This document shows, in pieces, positions 5,962 through 9,710 of a stretch of 9,710 nucleotides of DNA. This DNA comes from Candidatus Melainabacteria bacterium. GTDB lineage: Bacteria; Cyanobacteriota; Vampirovibrionia; Vampirovibrionales; JAJTHC01. Positions within the stretch are counted from its first letter, which is position 1; each line of letters starts with the position of its first letter. Made by a program: the position numbers and the translations under genes. The stretch covers positions 1 to 9,710 of the forward strand of contig JAPLIO010000245.1 in the NCBI GenBank assembly GCA_026389055.1. The letters are read 5' to 3'. The notes beneath the pieces are model-generated. The model was not told the origin of the DNA, ran no database searches, and saw nothing but the letters and a program-made list of their open reading frames with translations.

Positions 5962-8847
5962 ATGAAAACTGCTAAGTTAATTCAACAATTTGTCATTAGT
6001 AGCGTTGTGTTGGCGGTTTGCTTAACGGGCGTTTTCGTTCTGCTTTCTTTGGGAAAAATAGAGGTCGATTTACAGGCGTTAACCGCTCATCCCATTCAAT
6101 ATTGGCTTCAAACCGAACAGTTAATGAAGCTGAATACCATGATGCAGCAGTTTCAGCACGCCCTCTCTCGTCCTTTGTGGCCCGATGTTTCTTTGTTTTT
6201 ACCGTTGGAAGTGCAGTTGCTCATTTCATTGGGCTTGTTCTTTAGTATTCTATTGGTTGGCGTGTTTTTCCCAAAAAATAGAGGCTTGCTGATTGTCCTA
6301 ACCGTGGTTTCGGTGCTTCGGCATCTTGTTTGGCGAGGCGTTGACACCTTAGTTTTCCCGGATACGCCCCACACAATTATTGGTTACACGCTATATGCAG
6401 CCGAAATCTTGGCATTTATTTCGTTAAGCTTGGGGTATTTTCAACTTTATAAACCCACTGATAGAGCCAAATTCCCTGCCAAGCTTAATGAAGCCAAGAA
6501 TGCACAGGTTCCTCATGTGGATATTTTGGTTTGTACTTATAATGAATCGCTTAGCGTGTTATACCGTACGTTGGTTGGGTGCGTGGCGATGGATTACCCT
6601 AAGAAAACGATTTACCTGTTAGATGACGGCAAGCGAGATGCTATGGCACAATTGGCTCAGCATTTGGGGGTTGAATACATTGCTAGGGCTGAAAATCTTC
6701 ATGCCAAAGCGGGCAATTTAAATAATGCGTTAACCCTCATTAAGGGCGATTTAGTAATGGTATTGGATGCAGACCATGTGCCTAGTAGAAATACCTTACG
6801 GGAATTGACGGGGTATTTCCAAACCAATGCCCAGTTAGCCTTTATTCAAACGCCTCAACACTTTTTTAGTTTAGACCCCTTTCAGCGGAACTTGGTGTTG
6901 GAAGATGTGATTCAAAACGAGCAAGATTTCTTCTTTCAAGTCATTCAACCGGGGAATGATTACTGGCATGCCACGTTTTTTGCAGGTACAGGGGCGTTAT
7001 TTCGTCGGGCGGCTTTAACCTCAGTTAATGGTTTTGCTACAGAAACCATTACCGAAGATACGCATACGGGTTTAAGGCTCCATGCCAAAGGCTGGAAGTC
7101 TATCATGTACAATAAAAATTTAATCGCAGGTATGGCTCAGGATTCCTTTCAGGATTTGGTTAAACAGCGGGTTCGGTGGAGCCGTGGGATGGCTCAAATT
7201 TTTTATTATGATCATCCGTTGTGGACTAAAGGCTTAAGCTGGGGACAAAGAATTTGTTATTTTAGCGGTATTTGGTACTTTTATATGGGCTTTACGAAGC
7301 TTCTGTTTATTTTAGCTCCGTTGGCGTACCTGTTAGGTGGGTTTATGACCATCAATGCAGGTATTTTAGAAATTGGTATCTACTACTTACCTAGCTTTGT
7401 GGCGTTGTATTGGGGTTATTCTGTTTTAACGGGCAATGTTCGGCATTTGTTTTGGGGAGAAATTTACGAAACGGCGTTGTGCGTTTACACCAGTTTAAGT
7501 GCCTTCAGCACGTTGATAGACCATAAAAAAAGCAAGTTTTTGGTAACGCCCAAGGGTGCTTTATCGGATGATTTTGCCTTTCATTGGCAGTTTGTACTGC
7601 CGCAAATTATTTTAGGCTTAGCTACTTCGGTTGGCTTGGTTTTGGCGGCTTATCGGGCTTACGTTAACCCTATTTACTTGGGCGGATTGTTCACCAATTT
7701 CATGTGGGGTGTTTACAATTTAGCGTTGTTAATGGCGGCTATTTATGTGGCTCAGGAACGCCCACAACATCGGTTAGCCCCTCGGGTTACCCGTACGTTA
7801 CCGTGTGAATTGCGGTTACTGGATGGGACGATTGCCGTGGGTAAGGTTACGAATATTAGTGAAAGTGGCTTGGCGGCTGAATTTGAAGAGCCTATTCCTG
7901 TGGCGGGAACGATGAATTTACGCTTACGAGATTTTGAAACTAAAGAAGTAACCGTGTTGGGCGTACAGGTGGTGCGTAGTTATGTGGACCCCCAAAGCAA
8001 AAGGCATTCGGTGGGTTTACGGTTGGTTAATAGAACGGATGCCGTGCATCAAGCCTTAGTTCGGCATATGTTTTGTTCTTCAGAACCGTGGGATACGAGT
8101 CATTATTTTCGGTGCGATTGGGGCGTTTCATTGTTGAATATGTTGAATACGGCGTTTCGGTTGAACAAGGTGGAAGAAGTGGCTTATCGGCGTAGGACCC
8201 CTCGGTTTCAGGTATTTTTGCCTTGTTTCCTTTCTTCTGATACGTTTTCTCAAGTGGAAGCTACGACCAATGAAGTTTCTGAAACGGGCTTATCCTTAGT
8301 GGTTTCTGATTGTATTGCGTTGGTGCCTGAAAGTGGCTTAAAGGTTACTATCCAGTGGAGCAACGGGCATGTTAGTACGTTAGATACCCGAATTAAACGA
8401 GTACAACCGTTTGAAAAAGGGCAGGTATCAGTCGGCGTGAACTTCTTGAAATTGAGCAAAGAAGAGCGATTGGAAGTGATTGAACAAATTTATGGGTCTC
8501 GGGAAGGGCTTATTCGGGTCGCCCCTTCGGTAGCGAAGTTGTTACCTTGTACGCTTCGTTTTGAAGATGGCACGTTTCACACAGGTGCTACGCAGGAACT
8601 TTCTGAAATGGGGGTTCGGGTGCATTTAGATAGACCGTTGACGGTTCAAACAATAACCCCTGTTACCGTTGAATTAAGTTGGGTTTCGGGGGAACGCAGT
8701 ATCCATGAGGGGATGTTATTGCCGAGAAAATTGACCCGAGAAACCCAGGGCATTCATTTAATTTACTTTAAAAACACCTCATTGCAGGAATTAGAAAATT
8801 TATCTAAACGCCTTCATTTACCTGAAACGTTGCCTCGGTTGGGGTAG
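5962..8847 (+). CDS. bcsA: BcsA-like processive glycosyltransferase (cellulose synthase type) with three PilZ-like domains
   Basis: This 961-residue inner-membrane GT2 enzyme probably polymerises and exports a beta-glucan from a UDP-sugar under c-di-GMP control. Membrane segments lie near residues 9-31, 84-124 and 138-162, and again at 433-460, 470-490 and 545-597. The catalytic domain between them (about 184-420) has DDG (221-223), HAKAGNLNNAL (247-257), DAD (269-271), FFAGTGALFRR (339-349, where BcsA has FFCGS), TED (364-366) and QRVRW (402-406). FLVTPK (526-531) matches the FxVTxK gating loop of BcsA. PilZ 1 (about 603-705) has R604xxxR608 and N631xSxxG. PilZ 2 (740-845) has R744xxxR748 but E771xSxxG. 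PilZ 3 (850-955) has RxxxS and E879xSxxG. All three share an LPCxL strand, so they probably arose by duplication. No BcsB, BcsZ or BcsC gene is adjacent. The product could be another glucan. The ATG has only a weak ribosome site. Confidence 0.93.
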   Translation: MKTAKLIQQFVISSVVLAVCLTGVFVLLSLGKIEVDLQALTAHPIQYWLQTEQLMKLNTMMQQFQHALSRPLWPDVSLFLPLEVQLLISLGLFFSILLVGVFFPKNRGLLIVLTVVSVLRHLVWRGVDTLVFPDTPHTIIGYTLYAAEILAFISLSLGYFQLYKPTDRAKFPAKLNEAKNAQVPHVDILVCTYNESLSVLYRTLVGCVAMDYPKKTIYLLDDGKRDAMAQLAQHLGVEYIARAENLHAKAGNLNNALTLIKGDLVMVLDADHVPSRNTLRELTGYFQTNAQLAFIQTPQHFFSLDPFQRNLVLEDVIQNEQDFFFQVIQPGNDYWHATFFAGTGALFRRAALTSVNGFATETITEDTHTGLRLHAKGWKSIMYNKNLIAGMAQDSFQDLVKQRVRWSRGMAQIFYYDHPLWTKGLSWGQRICYFSGIWYFYMGFTKLLFILAPLAYLLGGFMTINAGILEIGIYYLPSFVALYWGYSVLTGNVRHLFWGEIYETALCVYTSLSAFSTLIDHKKSKFLVTPKGALSDDFAFHWQFVLPQIILGLATSVGLVLAAYRAYVNPIYLGGLFTNFMWGVYNLALLMAAIYVAQERPQHRLAPRVTRTLPCELRLLDGTIAVGKVTNISESGLAAEFEEPIPVAGTMNLRLRDFETKEVTVLGVQVVRSYVDPQSKRHSVGLRLVNRTDAVHQALVRHMFCSSEPWDTSHYFRCDWGVSLLNMLNTAFRLNKVEEVAYRRRTPRFQVFLPCFLSSDTFSQVEATTNEVSETGLSLVVSDCIALVPESGLKVTIQWSNGHVSTLDTRIKRVQPFEKGQVSVGVNFLKLSKEERLEVIEQIYGSREGLIRVAPSVAKLLPCTLRFEDGTFHTGATQELSEMGVRVHLDRPLTVQTITPVTVELSWVSGERSIHEGMLLPRKLTRETQGIHLIYFKNTSLQELENLSKRLHLPETLPRLG

Positions 8848-8932
8848 TGTGATACACCTTCTCCTTCCCTTCTTCCGCAAGTTGGTTACGAATTGTAAAA
8901 AATGGATAGAAATAGCGTCCAATGGTAAGCAA

Positions 8933-8962
8933 TTGTGTCTTGTATGAGAATTACTATATAAT
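8933..8962 (+). promoter_or_regulatory. Sigma70-like promoter candidate driving the TPP riboswitch transcript
   Basis: TTGTGT (8933-8938), an 18-nt spacer and a perfect TATAAT (8957-8962) predict a start near 8969. That gives a leader of about 255 nt to the ATG at 9224, long enough to hold the complete riboswitch. The 8848-8932 stretch after the synthase gene shows no terminator hairpin with a T run, so readthrough into the riboswitch cannot be excluded. Confidence 0.5.
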
Positions 8963-9063
8963 TGAAGCCGTATTTTATCTTTAATAATAAAGATTATGGA
9001 TTTCTCTTAGTCTTTTTTTAAATTTACATGGTTTTAACTAGATAATACTTCCTTTTTAAAGCC

Positions 9064-9219
9064 CTATGGGGAGCTGAAGCCCTAAAGTAATCAACCTATT
9101 GATAGCTTTTACATTCGGCTGAGAACGTTACTATTAACAGTTAAGTTTTACACTTAACTTGATGGCGTGACGGACCCTTAAACCTGATCTGGGTAATGCC
9201 AGCGGAGGAAACACCTTAG
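9064..9219 (+). promoter_or_regulatory. TPP (thiamin pyrophosphate) riboswitch, THI element
   Basis: The conserved cores are present: GGGG (9068-9071), CTGAGA (9119-9124), ACCCTTAAACCTGATCTGG (9174-9192) and GTAATGCCAGCGGAGGAAA (9193-9211). The helices form. P1: CTATGG/CCTTAG with one mismatch (9064-9069, 9214-9219). P2: AGCTGAA/TTCGGCT (9072-9078, 9114-9120), extended by AAAG/CTTT and ATCAA/TTGAT. P3: CGTTAC/GTGACG (9126-9131, 9167-9172), capped by a perfect 8-bp stem AGTTAAGT/ACTTAACT. P4: CCT/AGG. P5: CTGG/CCAG (9189-9192, 9199-9202). Such aptamers bind TPP and repress thiamin genes. The P4 3' strand contains GGAGG (9204-9208), the only good ribosome-site sequence before the ATG at 9224, and P1 ends 4 nt before that ATG. 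This points to translational control. No terminator stem is seen. Confidence 0.93.
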
Positions 9220-9223
9220 TACG

Positions 9224-9710
9224 ATGATGCAATCAATCCCCCCCCCCATCCAGCAACCAACCATCCACGCATTACAGCCCTTACCGCTTGCTTCAAGGGC
9301 TACGTTTCGTTCGGGTAAAAGCGAACGACCCGAAGAGACTCGGTTACAAGCAGCACTAAAAGACTCTGCTGAAAATCCTAAAAAAATTCTTGCTTGTCTT
9401 CAGGAATGGTTGGCAGTGAACCAAGCCAATCATTCTGTTACGGAGGGTAATTTCTTAGCGTTGTTAAAAGACGTACAAAATCAAAATAACGCTTCAGTCC
9501 ATGCTATATTGGCAACAATTGAAAAAAATATAGGTAGCCCATTAGAGGATAATCCTTACGGTAAAACCCTTAGAAAGCAAATTGAAGATTGTTTAACAGG
9601 CGGCAAAATGGAAGCCAACAAATGGTTGAAGGCGTTTGTCATTCTGCAATACTTGCCTTCTACAATTGTTACTATTATAACAACGGTTTGGATCAACAAA
9701 GAACTAGAAA
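9224..9710 (+). CDS. Unrecognised protein with a hydrophobic segment, 5' part only, under the TPP riboswitch
   Basis: An open frame runs from ATG 9224 (a second ATG follows at 9227) to the window edge, 162 codons without a stop. It begins MMQSIPPPIQQPTIHALQ. Residues 1-45 are proline-, serine- and arginine-rich and probably disordered. Residues 46-140 are polar and helical, with several Lys, Glu and Gln. A hydrophobic stretch at about 141-158 (ILQYLPSTIVTIITTVW) looks like a membrane segment. I recognise no family: it is not ThiC, ThiD, ThiE, ThiM, TenA, or a ThiT or ThiP type transporter as far as it is visible. Codon use resembles its neighbours. The only nearby ribosome site, GGAGG at 9204-9208, is 15 nt away and inside the riboswitch. 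A ten-C run at 9238-9247 forms codons 5-8. In style it recalls the protein encoded at 161-2437. Confidence 0.7.
   Translation, partial: MMQSIPPPIQQPTIHALQPLPLASRATFRSGKSERPEETRLQAALKDSAENPKKILACLQEWLAVNQANHSVTEGNFLALLKDVQNQNNASVHAILATIEKNIGSPLEDNPYGKTLRKQIEDCLTGGKMEANKWLKAFVILQYLPSTIVTIITTVWINKELE
9238..9247 (+). repeat. Ten-C homopolymer in codons 5-8 of the riboswitch-controlled gene
   Basis: Ten consecutive C encode the end of Ile5 and Pro6-Pro8. Gain of one C would put a TAA at 9316-9318 in frame, and loss of one C would put a TAA at 9357-9359 in frame. Any one-base slip would therefore cut the protein to roughly 30-45 residues. Runs of this length are typical contingency sites in phase-variable genes. 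A sequencing or assembly miscount is also possible at such a run. Confidence 0.55.

Noticed and set aside
8886..8898. TTAC-n5-GTAA upstream of the riboswitch promoter, similar to the regulator's operator-like repeat
   Set aside because: The arms are only 4 bases and the spacing differs by one from the site at 4972-4985, so it is too weak to claim a shared regulator.
9064..9219. Transcription attenuator linked to the riboswitch
   Set aside because: No stem followed by a T run is present between the aptamer and the ATG at 9224; only 4 nt separate them.

Overview
The window looks like chromosomal DNA of a bacterium, moderately AT-rich by eye (composition not computed), with Shine-Dalgarno-type starts, TTA/TTG-rich leucine codons and short intergenic gaps. 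The gene set (BcsA-like synthase with PilZ domains, ComM/YifB ATPase, NrtR-like regulator, nitroreductase, TPP riboswitch) fits a Gram-negative or deep-branching lineage. The sequence alone does not fix the phylum. No transposase, phage gene, tRNA, rRNA or CRISPR array is visible.

Layout. Positions 1-67 hold a pair of inverted REP-like hairpins, each preceded by GTAG (a BIME-like element). Four genes then run leftward. 161-2437 is a large unrecognised protein with one membrane segment. 2548-4110 is a ComM/YifB-type AAA+ ATPase. 4135-4923 is a Nudix-fold regulator of the NrtR type with a degenerate Nudix box, 24 bp upstream of the ATPase gene and probably its operon leader. 5075-5734 is a nitroreductase, separated from the regulator by a second GTAG hairpin repeat and by a promoter with an operator-like inverted repeat. 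The gap 5735-5961 is a divergent promoter region, with an inverted repeat on the nitroreductase side and a sigma70-like promoter on the other.

Rightward, 5962-8847 encodes a 961-residue BcsA-like processive glycosyltransferase with three tandem PilZ-like domains. Only the first keeps both c-di-GMP-binding motifs. No bcsB, bcsZ or bcsC lies beside it. After a 376-bp gap, which contains a promoter candidate and a well-formed TPP (thiamin pyrophosphate) riboswitch at about 9064-9219, an unrecognised membrane protein begins at 9224 and runs off the end of the window.

The most notable points are the TPP riboswitch placed directly before a protein that does not resemble a thiamin enzyme or transporter I know, a run of ten C in codons 5-8 of that same gene (a possible slippage site), the three-PilZ synthase with graded motif loss, and the REP/BIME pair whose two copies differ by compensatory base changes. 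The two unrecognised proteins (161-2437 and 9224-9710) share a style: repeated start ATGs, a proline-rich N-terminus with a Pro-Pro-Pro encoded by a C run, and a hydrophobic segment. They show no clear sequence similarity by eye.
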